A DNA stretch of 64,000 bases from JADGNZ01 sp963715895 (lineage in GTDB: Bacteria; Acidobacteriota; Thermoanaerobaculia; Gp7-AA8): the NCBI GenBank assembly GCA_963715895.1, contig OY970284.1, forward strand, positions 1,240,001 through 1,304,000, read 5' to 3'. Positions 34,655-46,519 of the stretch are shown here, one piece after another. Within the stretch, counting starts at the first letter, position 1; the number at the start of each line of letters is the position of its first letter. The translations under genes and the position numbers were made by a program. Under the pieces are notes generated by a model. It searched no databases and was not told the origin of the DNA. It saw only the letters and a list, made by a program, of their open reading frames with translations.

Positions 34655-35496
34655 CGGGAAATGCGCGCGGCGATCGCCTCGAGTACTTCGGGCTCGACGA
34701 TCATCTCCGCGGCGATGGGGATGATGTCACGGTCATCGATCTTGACCGCGTCTTTTTCCGTCGTGACGACGGCCTCGGCACCGGCATTCCGGGCGGCGCT
34801 CTTCAACGCGGCGACGTCCGCCGGCGTGTAGCGATAGTGGTCACGGAAGCCCTTCGTGGCGATGACATTCAGTCCCAGACCGCGCAGCGACTCGAAGAAC
34901 TGATCGTTATTGGCAAGTCCGGCGAAGGCAAAGAGGCGCTTCGAGGTCAATCCGGCGGGCAGGGCGATGCGCAGGTTGCGTCGAATGACGAAGTCCGCAT
35001 CCGCCAGAGCCGAGCGTCCCTCACGCATCACGCCGCCGGCGGTGTCGATGACGACGTCGACGTTGCGCGCGAGCTGCAGATGCTGGAAGCCGTCGTCGAG
35101 CACGAATAAATCACAGTCGTTCTGATTGAGAAACTGTACTGCATTGTTGTATCGATTTGATCCCACGATTACATCGACGTTTTTCAGCTTGCTTTTCATC
35201 AGCACCGGCTCGTCGCCGAAGCGGGCGGCGTCCAGTGATGTGACGACGCCGGAGGCCTTGTCGTTACGGCCATAGCCGCGCGTCAGTATGGCCACGCGAA
35301 AGCCGTGTTTCGTCAGATACCGGGCGATGGTGATGACGGCCGGCGTCTTCCCGGCCCCGCCGGCGGCGAGGTTGCCTACCGATACCACCGGCCGCGTCAG
35401 GCGTTTGCCTTTGAAGATGCCGCGCCGGTAGAGCGCGCGCCGCAGCCGGTTCACGCCGCGCCAGAGAAGCTCGAGCGGTTTGAGGAGGGTGGTCAC
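34651..35496 (-). CDS. lpxK: Tetraacyldisaccharide 4'-kinase
   Basis: A 281-residue kinase. It has the membrane-proximal N-terminus (LLWRGVNRLRRALYRRG), Walker A-like SVGNLAAGGAGKTPAVITIA, the AILTRGYGRN motif and the FVLDDGFQHLQLARNVDVVV motif, all specific to LpxK, which phosphorylates the 4' position of the lipid A precursor. It is somewhat shorter than the E. coli enzyme (328 residues). The start is a GTG that overlaps the waaA stop (GTGA), and the stop overlaps the acyltransferase start. Confidence 0.93.
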   Translation of the reverse strand: MTTLLKPLELLWRGVNRLRRALYRRGIFKGKRLTRPVVSVGNLAAGGAGKTPAVITIARYLTKHGFRVAILTRGYGRNDKASGVVTSLDAARFGDEPVLMKSKLKNVDVIVGSNRYNNAVQFLNQNDCDLFVLDDGFQHLQLARNVDVVIDTAGGVMREGRSALADADFVIRRNLRIALPAGLTSKRLFAFAGLANNDQFFESLRGLGLNVIATKGFRDHYRYTPADVAALKSAARNAGAEAVVTTEKDAVKIDDRDIIPIAAEMIVEPEVLEAIAARISR

Positions 35497-36740
35497 GCCA
35501 GCAACTCGACGATGCGCGCGCCGGTGCGCGCCGCCGCCCCGCGGTTTTGTTCGACCGTCCGGCGAGCACGATCGCTCACCGCATGATGGGCCGACTCGTC
35601 GTCGAGCATCCGCGCGGCGAAGGCGAAGACGGCGGCGGCATCGCCTGTCTCGACCGCGCCGCCGTCGCGCAGGAAGACTTTGGCGATCTCGCGGAAGTTG
35701 GACATGTGCGGGCCGAAGCAGACCGGCACCCCGGCGGCCGCCGGCTCGATCGGATTGTGGCCCCCGGTCCGCACCAGACTGCCGCCGATGAACGCCGCGC
35801 CGGCGAAGCGATAGATCTTGGCGAGCTCGCCGAAGGTATCGAGCAGCAGAACATCGGCCGGGCCGTCGTTCCAGTCGGTGCGGCGCGCATATCGGATTGT
35901 CGCCGCCGCCAGCAGTCCGGCCACAATTTCGAAGCGCTCGGGTTTGCGCGGCGCGATGATGACGAATGCGTTGTGGGAAGCGATGAAGCCTCCCAGCTCC
36001 GCGATCAGCGCCTCATCCTCCCCTTCCATGGTCGAGCCGAGCACCAGGACCTTGCGGCCGGCGATGAGCGTTTCCAGCCGAGGGGCGATCTCCAGAGGCC
36101 GGTCATCGGGAACGTAGTCGAACTTCACGTTGCCGCTCGTCTCGACGATCGCTGCCGGCGCACCGATGGCGATGAAGCGCTCGCGGTCAGTCTCCTCCCG
36201 CGCCAGGATGCGGTCGTACTGGCGCAGCACCGGCGCCACGAACCGGCGCAGCAATCGATAGCGCGGAAAGGAGCGATCGGAGATCCGCCCGTTTGCCAGC
36301 AGCAGGTGAAGGCCGCGTGCGCGGGAGAGGCGGGTGGCGTTCGGCCAGATCTCGGTCTCCATCGTGGCGAATACGCGCGGATCGTGATGCCGCAGAAAGC
36401 GCTTCACGCTCGCCGCGAAGTCGAACGGGAAATAGGTCACGGTGGCGTCGGGAAAGAGCCGGCGCGCCTGCGCCTGCCCGGTGATGGTGGTGGTGGTGAA
36501 GACGATCGTCGTCGACGGACGCTGCCGCAGGATCTCGTCGACCACCGGCCGCGCCGCCAGCGTTTCCCCGACCGAGACCGCATGAATCCAGAGGTCATGC
36601 GCCGTCGCCGGCGTCCGATAAAAGCCCATTCGCTCCGGAAAATTGGCGAGGTACTTTCCGCGCAGCACCCCCGCGAAGAGAAAGTACGGCAACGCCAGAA
36701 TCAGCACGAGGTAAAGCAGCACCTCGTAGAGGACGAACAT
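35493..36740 (-). CDS. waaA: 3-deoxy-D-manno-octulosonic acid transferase
   Basis: A roughly 415-residue enzyme. It has the N-terminal membrane anchor (LYLVLILALPYFLFAGVL), DLWIHAVSVGETLAARPVV, TVTYFPFDFAASVKRFL, ATMETEIWPNATRLSRARG and the C-terminal FIGGSLVRTGGHNPIEPAAA motif of Kdo transferases. It transfers Kdo from CMP-Kdo to lipid IVA. Homology starts at the ATG 36740; ATG codons at 36749 and 36752 are in frame just upstream. It is the first gene of the operon waaA-lpxK-acyltransferase-waaF. The other genes are joined by 4-, 4- and 11-nt overlaps. Confidence 0.93.
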   Translation of the reverse strand: MFVLYEVLLYLVLILALPYFLFAGVLRGKYLANFPERMGFYRTPATAHDLWIHAVSVGETLAARPVVDEILRQRPSTTIVFTTTTITGQAQARRLFPDATVTYFPFDFAASVKRFLRHHDPRVFATMETEIWPNATRLSRARGLHLLLANGRISDRSFPRYRLLRRFVAPVLRQYDRILAREETDRERFIAIGAPAAIVETSGNVKFDYVPDDRPLEIAPRLETLIAGRKVLVLGSTMEGEDEALIAELGGFIASHNAFVIIAPRKPERFEIVAGLLAAATIRYARRTDWNDGPADVLLLDTFGELAKIYRFAGAAFIGGSLVRTGGHNPIEPAAAGVPVCFGPHMSNFREIAKVFLRDGGAVETGDAAAVFAFAARMLDDESAHHAVSDRARRTVEQNRGAAARTGARIVELLA

Positions 36741-36931
36741 GCCCGGCATCATAGCGGGGAGCCGCATCGGAGTGGCGCAGCCCTGGGAGCGCGGTCGTCT
36801 CGCCAAGCGTCTCGCCCGCGCTATTCGCCGCAGCGCGGCGGCTTAAGTTTGTACATTGGAATCGTCCGCGAGCCTCATTGTGTGAACCGAAGCCCCTGGC
36901 TTCGGCCGGCGAATGCGCGGCTTCGCCGCCG

Positions 36932-37032
36932 GGCACAGACAAGAGTGTCTGTGCCACATTGGATCCGGCGAAGACTACACACTTCAGCAAATACCGACGG
37001 GGCAATGTGGCACAGACACTCTTGTCTGTGCC
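36932..37032. repeat. Inverted pair of GGCACAGACA palindromes
   Basis: GGCACAGACA-AGAG-TGTCTGTGCC (36932-36955) and GGCACAGACA-CTCT-TGTCTGTGCC (37009-37032) are exact reverse complements, each a perfect 10-bp stem. They are 53 bases apart and bordered by matching CCACATT/AATGTGG. The 375-bp gap between mtgA and waaA otherwise holds GCGGCTTCGCCGC-type hairpins and no gene. Confidence 0.9.
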
Positions 37033-37115
37033 GTGCGGCGAAGCCGCGCCGTTTACAAGCGAACCTCAGGATGCCGAGCATCAAACGCGTGCGGGACGCA
37101 CGCGGTCCCAGGGGG

Positions 37116-38000
37116 CTACGTTGTCGTCGTCGCCGGTGGCGGCACGGTCTCTGTCGGCGGTGGCGCTGTATCCGTCGATGTTGGTTCCGGCGGCGGCTCC
37201 GGCGTCGCGGTATCCGTCGGGGGTGTCTGCTGCAAGGCCGTGTCGACCGTGGCCGTCGTCTCCGTCGCCGGAGCGGCCGGCTCCGGCTTCTTCTCCGTCA
37301 GCACCTCCTTCTCGAAGAGGTAGCCCCAGCGCTTCATGCGGGAGAGGACCATGCGCTGGCGAAAGCGCAGGCGTTTGTTCGGCGCGGCCGGGTCCATGAC
37401 GCGCGGGTTTGGCAGGCAGCCCGCGAGCAGCGCCGCCTGCGACGGTGAGAGCGCCGACGCGGACAAGTGAAAGTACATCTGCGAGGCCGCCTCGGCACCG
37501 TACACGCGCTCCCCCATCTCGACGACGTTGAGGTAGAGCTCCAGGATCCGTTTCTTCGACAGGTGGCTCTCCAGCGAGCGGGCGATGAAGTACTCCATCA
37601 CTTTCCGCAGCGGGTCTCGCGACGGCGAGAGATAGAGGTTCTTGGCCAGTTGCTGTGTGATCATAGAGCCGCCGTGGGTCATCTTCTTGTGCGCCCAGTC
37701 CTTGCGGATCGCTTCTTCCAACGCATTGACGTCGACGCCGCCGTGCTCGAAGAACGAATCGTCCTCGGCCACCAGCACCGCGCGCCGCAAGTACGGCGAA
37801 ATGCGCGCGTATGGCACCCAGCGGTAGTCGATGGCGTCGCTCTTTCCGGCAGCGCGCAGCTCGGCCTTGCGCTGTTCCATGAACGCCGTGGTCGTGGGCG
37901 GCTTCGTCGCCAGCGCGGCCACGTCGGGGAAGGTGATCCACTCGTAACCGGCCAGCAGCACGATCGCAACGACGACGATGAGGAAGATGCGGCGGAACAC
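37116..38000 (-). CDS. mtgA: Monofunctional biosynthetic peptidoglycan transglycosylase
   Basis: A 294-residue GT51 enzyme anchored by one N-terminal helix (FLIVVVAIVLLAGYEWI). Conserved GT51 motifs: AVLVAEDDSFFEHGGVD (catalytic Glu), GGSMITQQLAKNLYLSPSRD, KKRILELYLNVVEMGERVYG and AALLAGCLPNPRVMDP. It polymerises lipid II into glycan strands. Unlike typical MtgA it has a C-terminal Pro/Thr/Glu-rich tail of about 60 residues with repeated T-D-T-A-P-P-like units, probably periplasmic. The start is GTG 38000. It diverges from cutA. Confidence 0.9.
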   Translation of the reverse strand: MFRRIFLIVVVAIVLLAGYEWITFPDVAALATKPPTTTAFMEQRKAELRAAGKSDAIDYRWVPYARISPYLRRAVLVAEDDSFFEHGGVDVNALEEAIRKDWAHKKMTHGGSMITQQLAKNLYLSPSRDPLRKVMEYFIARSLESHLSKKRILELYLNVVEMGERVYGAEAASQMYFHLSASALSPSQAALLAGCLPNPRVMDPAAPNKRLRFRQRMVLSRMKRWGYLFEKEVLTEKKPEPAAPATETTATVDTALQQTPPTDTATPEPPPEPTSTDTAPPPTETVPPPATTTT

Positions 38001-38014
38001 GGAGCCGGGATTCT

Positions 38015-38344
38015 ATGATGACGCCTATGACTCCCGTGATCGTCCTGACCACCGTCGGCGCCGGCTTCGATGCGCGCCCGATCGCGCGCGAGCTGGTCGA
38101 GCAACGGCTGGCCGCGTGCGTCAACATCGTTCCGGGTGTGACGTCGATCTATCGATGGCAGGGAAATATCGACGAAGAGGGGGAGCAAATGCTCGTCATC
38201 AAGACTGTCGACGCCAACGTCGACGCCCTTCGCGGCGCGCTCTTCGCCCGCCATCCGTACGACGTGCCGGAGTTCGTGGTGCTGCCGGTGGCCTCGACGT
38301 CAGAAGCGTACGGGGCCTGGCTTCTGGAATCGACGGCGCGCTGA
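38015..38344 (+). CDS. cutA: Divalent-cation tolerance protein CutA
   Basis: A 109-residue protein of the CutA1 family, a trimeric PII-like fold. Signatures: VIVLTTVGAGFDARPIAREL, LAACVNIVPGVTSIYRWQG, MLVIKTVDANVDALRGAL, HPYDVPEFVVLPV. GGAG at 38001 suits the ATG at 38015; ATGs at 38018 and 38027 are alternatives. The cellular role of CutA is debated (copper tolerance was the first proposal). It diverges from mtgA with a 14-bp gap. Confidence 0.93.
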   Translation: MMTPMTPVIVLTTVGAGFDARPIARELVEQRLAACVNIVPGVTSIYRWQGNIDEEGEQMLVIKTVDANVDALRGALFARHPYDVPEFVVLPVASTSEAYGAWLLESTAR

Positions 38345-38551
38345 CGGAGGATCGCCGCGGTCGCACCTCTTCGCCACGGGATGATCCACCAGTAGAGTTC
38401 AGAAAACGTCCCGTTGTTCACTTTTTGGCGAGATAACGCAGGAGCGCGGCCAAGGCGCCGAGCTATACCGAACCTTAAAGGAGCGTCAAGTTTGCTACAT
38501 ACAGTAGAGCGGGAAGAGGGTTTGGTGGAGTGGAGTTAGAGTTGCGGTTAA
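38345..38551. other. Intergenic region, cutA to uvrA, left part
   Basis: I see no gene, tRNA or clear LexA-type site here. It is less GC-rich around 38470-38530 (AAACCTTAAAGG-type sequence), where a promoter for uvrA could lie. The right part of the gap is the octamer hairpin at 38552-38644. Confidence 0.4.
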
Positions 38552-38644
38552 GGGTTGCTGGGTTGCAAGGTTGCTGAGTTACTGGGTTCCCATCGCCACG
38601 ACTCAGCAACCCAGCAACTCAGCAACCCAGCAACCCAGCAACCC
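38552..38644. repeat. GGGTTGCT octamer hairpin before uvrA
   Basis: The left arm has GGGTTGCT, GGGTTGCA, AGGTTGCT, GAGTTACT (38552-38583); the right arm has AGCAACCC, AGCAACTC and three AGCAACCC (38605-38644). The arms can pair over about 30 bases. It ends five bases before the uvrA ATG, where a ribosome-binding site is expected and none is seen. The related element is at 45622-45712. Confidence 0.9.
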
Positions 38645-38649
38645 AAACC

Positions 38650-41478
<2,829 letters not shown>

Positions 41479-41485
41479 TAGGTCA

Positions 41486-42169
41486 CTATTTGTTCGTACC
41501 CGTGGGTGTACTAGACGTGCCGCTGGCGGGTTGAGTGCCGGTTCCTGGCTTCGAGGACTGGCCACCTCCACTAGCCGGTGTTGGTGACCCGTGCGGAAGC
41601 ATGACCACGTTCGGGCCCGCGGCAGTTTTCTGGAAGCTGCCCTCGAAGATCTTCGTGATGATGCCTTTGTTGTCTTCCACGGTGATGACCATCCTTTCGG
41701 CCTGCGGAGATTCCTTCGACGACGCTTGGTAGTTTACACCGGCGAATAACAGCAGGAGCGTAATGCCGATGACAAAGCACCAAAACGAATACAGGTTCAA
41801 GGTCCCTGCTCTTGTCCGAAACGGGTTCACGAGATCGGTTCTTCCGATCTTGTAAAGCTCGTCATTCATCGCCAGGAGACGGTCGTAGGAGTTTTGAAGG
41901 TTCAGGAAGGCTCGCACGTTCAGAAGAAGAGCAAACGCAAGAATGCCCCACGAGGTGTAGAGCATCGGTTTGAACGTTCCGGCAGACCCTACCTTCTCGA
42001 CAAACGTTACCGAAAGCGCGATCGCACCCGCGGAGAGGGTGAGAAGAGTCTTGTCAAATCCTTCACCTGCAGCGCTTTCGCCTTCGATGAGAAGTTTGCG
42101 CTCATCAAGATACTGCTGGTACGTACGGCCGTCTGGACCTATAGACACCGGGACATCTTTCTCACTCAC
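41486..42169 (-). CDS. Hypothetical membrane protein
   Basis: A 227-residue protein with three likely transmembrane segments (residues about 45-60, 72-90 and 133-150: LSAGAIALSVTFVEKVG, WGILAFALLLNVRAFLNL, FWCFVIGITLLLLFAGVNY). The N-terminal 40 residues are charged and include DERKLLIEGESAAGEGFDKT. The C-terminal tail after about residue 190 is Ser/Thr/Gly/Pro-rich (TPASGGGQSSKPGTGTQPAS). The start is GTG 42169 (a GTGAGTGAG context). I do not recognise the family. It converges with uvrA, leaving only a 7-bp gap. Confidence 0.65.
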   Translation of the reverse strand: MSEKDVPVSIGPDGRTYQQYLDERKLLIEGESAAGEGFDKTLLTLSAGAIALSVTFVEKVGSAGTFKPMLYTSWGILAFALLLNVRAFLNLQNSYDRLLAMNDELYKIGRTDLVNPFRTRAGTLNLYSFWCFVIGITLLLLFAGVNYQASSKESPQAERMVITVEDNKGIITKIFEGSFQKTAAGPNVVMLPHGSPTPASGGGQSSKPGTGTQPASGTSSTPTGTNK

Positions 42170-42280
42170 GACATTAGCTTACTCGACATGGGCGAGATGC
42201 CAACCGTGTCCGCGGGCCGTGTAGACCGCAGATAGCCGTAATGTGCGCCGCTCCGGCGGCTGGAGAAAACCCGGATTTGT

Positions 42281-44608
42281 CTACGTCGCCGAGGCCGTTT
42301 GCGGCTCCGCGGCTGTCGGAGTCGGCAACTGCTCGACCGCGGGAGCAACCGGCAATGAGAACGAGAAGGTCGTTCCCTGCCCTTCGCGGCTCTCCACCCA
42401 GATCGAGCCGCTGTGGCGCTCGACGATCTGCTTGGTGATGTAGAGGCCCAATCCGAGGCCGCCGTAATTCGTCGATGACACTTGACGCCCACGGTGGAAA
42501 CGCTCGAAGACCTGTCCAAGCTCATCGGTCGGAATGCCGATACCGCGGTCGGCCACGGAGGTCACGAGCTGATCGCCGCGGTCTTCGACGGTGACGAGGA
42601 TCTCGCTGCCGTCAGGCGAGTACTTCACCGCGTTCTCCATCAGGTTTCCGAGGACCTGCTCGAGGCGGTCGCGGTCGCCGAGGACACGCTTGTGACCGAC
42701 GGGCAGATTGAGTTGAAAGCGTCGCTCGCTGACGGCGGTGTGATGGCGATGGACGACGTCGCTGACGAACGTCGTCCACGGAATGGGCTCGCGCCGGATC
42801 TCCAGACGGCCGGTCTCGATCCGTGAGACGTCGAGCAGCTCGAGGATGAGACGCGACATCCGATCGATCTGATCGAGGGCGATGTCGAGATACTCCTCCG
42901 AGGTGCGCAGATCGTTTTCGCGGATCAGCGTCTTGGCCAGTTGCGTGTAGCCCTTGATCGACGTCACCGGCGTGCGCAGCTCGTGCGAGGCGATGGAGAG
43001 GAACTCGTCCTTCAGGCGCGAGAGGTCTTCGACCTTGCGCCGCGCGTCGACCTGATCGGTGTAGAGCTTGGCGTTCTCGATGGCCAGGGCGGCGCGTTCG
43101 GCGAGGATCTCGGCCAGCGGCAGCTTCTCGTCGCTCATGGCGCGATCGGGATCGTTTGCGGCGATGACCAGCGCTCCCAGCACCTCGCGCCGCGTGCGCA
43201 GCGGAAGAATCAGCAGCGAGGCCAGCTTCATCGGCGCGGCGTGATAGCCGCCTTCGAGCTCGGGCCCGGCCGGCTGAGCGCCGCCGAGGTTTTGCGTGAG
43301 CGAGGGATAGCCGGTGCTGACGACCTGGCCGATGATCCCTTCACCGACGACGAGCGGCTGGCGGTAGATATAGGACCAGGCCAGACCGAGGGATGCCATC
43401 TCCCGGTGATAGATCGAAGCGACACGCAGCTCGCTCGAGTCCGACGATTTGAGGATCACCGCGGCCCAGTCGCCGAGCACCTCGGCCACACGTTCCGCGA
43501 TCGCCTGCGTGACCCAGACCGGATCGATATTGCTGGCGAAGAAGGCGCCCGCGTCCGCCAGGATCTGCGCGCGCTCGGCCTGCAGTTGCATCGCCTCTTC
43601 GAGCCGCCGCCGCTCGGTGATGTCGCGGAACGTGACGATGACTCCGGAGATGCGGCCGTCGTCGCGCAACGGCGTAGCGCTCACGGAGATGGCGATCTGA
43701 CGCTCCTCGCGTGACACCATCATGGTGACGTCGCGCACGGGACGGCCGGTGGACAGCGCCCGCGCCGCCGGCAGCTCGCTGGCATCGACCGCTTCGCCCG
43801 CGTCGTTCAACAGGCCATAGACCTCGGCATGCTGAAAGATCGGCACGCCGACATCCGATCGTCCAAGCAGATTTTTCGCGGCCCGATTCAGGTAGGCGGT
43901 CTTCCCCTCGGCGTCGACCAGCATCACACCGTCCGACATGCCTCCGATGATCGTCTCGGTGCGCTTGACCTGCCGGTTGATCGAGGCGATGAGCGATTGC
44001 TGGATACGCCAGATCAGGTATGCGGCCAGGACGATGATGATCGCGCTGACGATCACCATCAGCAGAGTCAGGCCGGTGCGCATGTTGCTGATGCCCGCGA
44101 AGTCGTGACGCTGCTGGCGCTCATGCTCGTCAGCCATCGTGCCGGCATAGTCGGGAACAGCGCGGTAGAGCTTCGACGCCTCGACCATGTACTCATTGGC
44201 GTTCGCGTCACGATCTTCGCGCAGCGAAGTCATTTCCTGGTCGGTGAGCTGCTTCAGGTCGTTGAAGTTCTTGCGCATCGAGGCGATGACCTGGGCGTCG
44301 TGCGGATCGGTGGCTAACTGGCTGGCTTTGGCGGCGGCCTTCCTGAAGTCGCGGATGGCCTCGTCGTACTGCTGCAGGAACTGCGTCTGCCGCGTGAGCG
44401 CGAAACCACGGGCCGCGGACATGATCATCAGCGTGTCGTCATTCATCGCGTAGACGGCGTCGAGAAGAGGTGTCGAGCCTTCGACGATGCGCGACTCCTG
44501 GCGGTTGGAGAGATGGAGGATTCCGATGGTCAGCGCCAGGCCGGCGGCAATGAGGACCACCAACACCGCGAAGGCGCTCCACAACGTACTGCGAATCGAC
44601 GAATCCAT
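42281..44608 (-). CDS. Sensor histidine kinase (sensor-PAS-GAF-HisKA-HATPase)
   Basis: About 775 residues. TM1 (FAVLVVLIAAGLALTIGIL), a periplasmic helical sensor of about 150 residues resembling CHASE3, TM2 (LLMVIVSAIIIVLAAYLIW), PAS (IIGGMSDGVMLVDAEG ... VTFRDITERRRLEEAM), GAF (FASNIDPVWVTQAIAERVAE), HisKA with phospho-His in FLSIASHELRTPVTSI, and HATPase boxes (LMENAVKYS, VADRGIGIP, GGLGLGLYI). No receiver domain and no response-regulator gene is adjacent. ATG 44608 is used. It diverges from ku. The signal is unknown. Confidence 0.9.
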   Translation of the reverse strand: MDSSIRSTLWSAFAVLVVLIAAGLALTIGILHLSNRQESRIVEGSTPLLDAVYAMNDDTLMIMSAARGFALTRQTQFLQQYDEAIRDFRKAAAKASQLATDPHDAQVIASMRKNFNDLKQLTDQEMTSLREDRDANANEYMVEASKLYRAVPDYAGTMADEHERQQRHDFAGISNMRTGLTLLMVIVSAIIIVLAAYLIWRIQQSLIASINRQVKRTETIIGGMSDGVMLVDAEGKTAYLNRAAKNLLGRSDVGVPIFQHAEVYGLLNDAGEAVDASELPAARALSTGRPVRDVTMMVSREERQIAISVSATPLRDDGRISGVIVTFRDITERRRLEEAMQLQAERAQILADAGAFFASNIDPVWVTQAIAERVAEVLGDWAAVILKSSDSSELRVASIYHREMASLGLAWSYIYRQPLVVGEGIIGQVVSTGYPSLTQNLGGAQPAGPELEGGYHAAPMKLASLLILPLRTRREVLGALVIAANDPDRAMSDEKLPLAEILAERAALAIENAKLYTDQVDARRKVEDLSRLKDEFLSIASHELRTPVTSIKGYTQLAKTLIRENDLRTSEEYLDIALDQIDRMSRLILELLDVSRIETGRLEIRREPIPWTTFVSDVVHRHHTAVSERRFQLNLPVGHKRVLGDRDRLEQVLGNLMENAVKYSPDGSEILVTVEDRGDQLVTSVADRGIGIPTDELGQVFERFHRGRQVSSTNYGGLGLGLYITKQIVERHSGSIWVESREGQGTTFSFSLPVAPAVEQLPTPTAAEPQTASAT

Positions 44609-44751
44609 ACTTGCCGGCTCAGCCGGAGCGGAATGCAAGATCGACGCCGGTACCCAACGGTCGGACAGTGATTCAAGTGCCGTTGTTTCAGCGACTTCCA
44701 GCCGCCCAACGCTGGAACGGCGGATGCAGCATCGGTCAGCGGAGGAGTCTT

Positions 44752-45618
44752 ATGGCACTCAGACCGTTGCGCAATGCAACGATTTCGTTCGGCCTCGTGG
44801 CCATCCCGGTGCGCTTCTACACGGCCACGAAATCGGAAGACGTTCACTTCCATCTGCTGCATGCAAGTTGCGGCACTCGCGTCAATCGCAAATGGTGGTG
44901 TCCGCATCACGAGAAGATCGTCGACTCGGACGAGTTGATCCGCGGATACGCGATCTCGAAATCGAAGTACGTGACCTTCACCGACGAGGAGATCGAGACG
45001 CTGGAGACGGACGACAACCGCGCCCTCGAGATCACCGAGTTCGTCGATCTGCACGAGATCGATCCGCTCTTTTTCGAGAAGGCCTATTTCCTGGGACCGT
45101 CGCCCGGCGGCGGAAAGACCTACCGCCTTCTCTCCCAGGCCATGAAGAAGCAGGACAAAGTTGCGGTGGCGCGATGGGTCGCTGCAGGCAGGGAGCATCT
45201 CGTGGTCCTGCGGCCGTACGATAAGGGCCTCGTGCTGCATACGATGTACTACGCCGACGAGGTGCGCGACTTCGCTGCCATCGATCTCGAATCGTCACCG
45301 GCCAGCGAGAAGGAAGTCAAACTCGCCGAGATGCTGATCGACGAGTTGACCGAGAAGAAGTTCGATCCGCTGGCCTTCAAGGATGAATACCGCGAACGCC
45401 TGCTGGACCGTATCCGCGCCAAGTCGAAGGGCAAGGCCATCGAGCCGGAGGAAAAAGAAGAGGAGAAAGGCGGCGAAGTCATCGACATCATGGAAGCGCT
45501 CCGCCGCAGTCTCAGCAAAGGCCGCGGTACGGCCAAGGCGGCAGGCGCACGGCGTGTTGCGCGAAGGAAGCCTGCGGCAAGGAAGCCTGCTGCGGCGAGG
45601 AAGAGGAAGGCGTCGTAA
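44752..45618 (+). CDS. ku: Non-homologous end-joining protein Ku
   Basis: A 288-residue bacterial Ku. Family features: MALRPLRNATISFGLVAIPV at the N-terminus, HFHLLHASCGTRVNRKWWCP, LEITEFVDLHEIDPLFFEKA, YRLLSQAMKKQDKVAVARWV and REHLVVLRPYDKGLVLHTMY. The core binds double-strand ends as a homodimer. The last 45 residues are Lys/Arg/Ala-rich, as in other bacterial Ku tails that bind DNA or recruit LigD. GGAGGAG sits before the ATG 44752. A LigD-type phosphoesterase gene follows on the same strand after an octamer hairpin. Confidence 0.96.
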   Translation: MALRPLRNATISFGLVAIPVRFYTATKSEDVHFHLLHASCGTRVNRKWWCPHHEKIVDSDELIRGYAISKSKYVTFTDEEIETLETDDNRALEITEFVDLHEIDPLFFEKAYFLGPSPGGGKTYRLLSQAMKKQDKVAVARWVAAGREHLVVLRPYDKGLVLHTMYYADEVRDFAAIDLESSPASEKEVKLAEMLIDELTEKKFDPLAFKDEYRERLLDRIRAKSKGKAIEPEEKEEEKGGEVIDIMEALRRSLSKGRGTAKAAGARRVARRKPAARKPAAARKRKAS

Positions 45619-45621
45619 ACG

Positions 45622-45712
45622 GGGTTGCTGGGTTGCTAAGTTACTGGGTTGCTGAGTAGATATGATCGATCGGCACCCAACCCAGCAACCGAGCAACCAC
45701 GCAACCAACCCC
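45622..45712. repeat. GGGTTGCT octamer hairpin before the phosphoesterase gene
   Basis: The left arm has two GGGTTGCT, AAGTTACT and GGGTTGCT (45622-45653); the right arm has AGCAACCG, AGCAACCA and CGCAACCA (45684-45707). It lies directly before the ATG at 45713, with no visible Shine-Dalgarno, as at uvrA. Confidence 0.88.
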
Positions 45713-46519
45713 ATGCCCGACCCGCTCAAGAAATACCGCTCCATGCGCGACTTCGGCGCGACGCCGGAGCCTTCGGGAGGGAAGCCGAAGAAGACCAGAC
45801 TGCCGATCTTCGTCATCCAGAAGCATGCGGCAACCCGTCTTCACTACGACTTTCGCCTGGAGATGGAGGGGGTTCTGAAGTCGTGGGCGATTCCGAAGGG
45901 GCCGTCATATGACCCGACCGTCAAGCGGCTGGCGATGATGACGGAAGACCATCCGTACGATTACGCCTCGTTCGAAGGGGTGATTCCGGCCGGCAACTAC
46001 GGCGGCGGGAACGTCATCATCTGGGACAACGGCACCTGGGAGCTCACCGAGCCCGACGATCCGGCCCAGGGGATCAAGTGGGGAAAGCTCGCCTTTCGGA
46101 TGTACGGGAAGAAGATGTTCGGCGAGTGGGCGCTGGTGAAGATCAAAGGGCGGCCGGGGAGCAAGGGAAACGAGTGGCTGCTCCTCAAACATCGCGACGA
46201 GTTCGCCAATCCGGACGTCGACGTGACGGAGGTGGCTCCCCGCTCGATCATTTCGGATATGACGATCGACGAAATTGGCGCCTCGAAGCGAACGTGGCAG
46301 AGCAACCGTCCGGCATCGACTTCGGCGAAGCATACGCCGACGCTGGCCAGCCGTCTGGAAGCGGAAAAGGTGAAGAAGTCTACGAAGAAGCGCCCGTCCG
46401 CTTCGCCACCGAGCCGATCTGCTCGAGCGCCAAAGAAAGCAGCTTCCGCTCGGAGTCGAAGCTCGCGCGCCGGATCGCCTCCGGCAGCGCCACCCACTCG
46501 GCGTCGTCCACCTCGCTGA
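45713..46519 (+). CDS. LigD-type 3'-phosphoesterase, stand-alone
   Basis: About 268 residues. Residues 1-175 match the LigD phosphoesterase module: FVIQKHAATRLHYDFRLEME (metal-site His/His/Asp), GVLKSWAIPKGPSYDP, EDHPYDYASFEGVIPAGNYG, GGNVIIWDNGTWE, WLLLKHRDEFANPDVD. In NHEJ this module trims 3' ends, removing ribonucleotides or phosphates. No ligase or polymerase domain is attached. The last 60 residues are Ser/Arg/Ala/Pro-rich and run 140 bp over the convergent Nudix gene, so the true C-terminus is doubtful. Next to ku, it supports an end-joining function. Confidence 0.88.
   Translation: MPDPLKKYRSMRDFGATPEPSGGKPKKTRLPIFVIQKHAATRLHYDFRLEMEGVLKSWAIPKGPSYDPTVKRLAMMTEDHPYDYASFEGVIPAGNYGGGNVIIWDNGTWELTEPDDPAQGIKWGKLAFRMYGKKMFGEWALVKIKGRPGSKGNEWLLLKHRDEFANPDVDVTEVAPRSIISDMTIDEIGASKRTWQSNRPASTSAKHTPTLASRLEAEKVKKSTKKRPSASPPSRSARAPKKAASARSRSSRAGSPPAAPPTRRRPPR

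Noticed and set aside
38345..38649. LexA/SOS box before uvrA
   Set aside because: No convincing symmetric site was found by eye in the gap.
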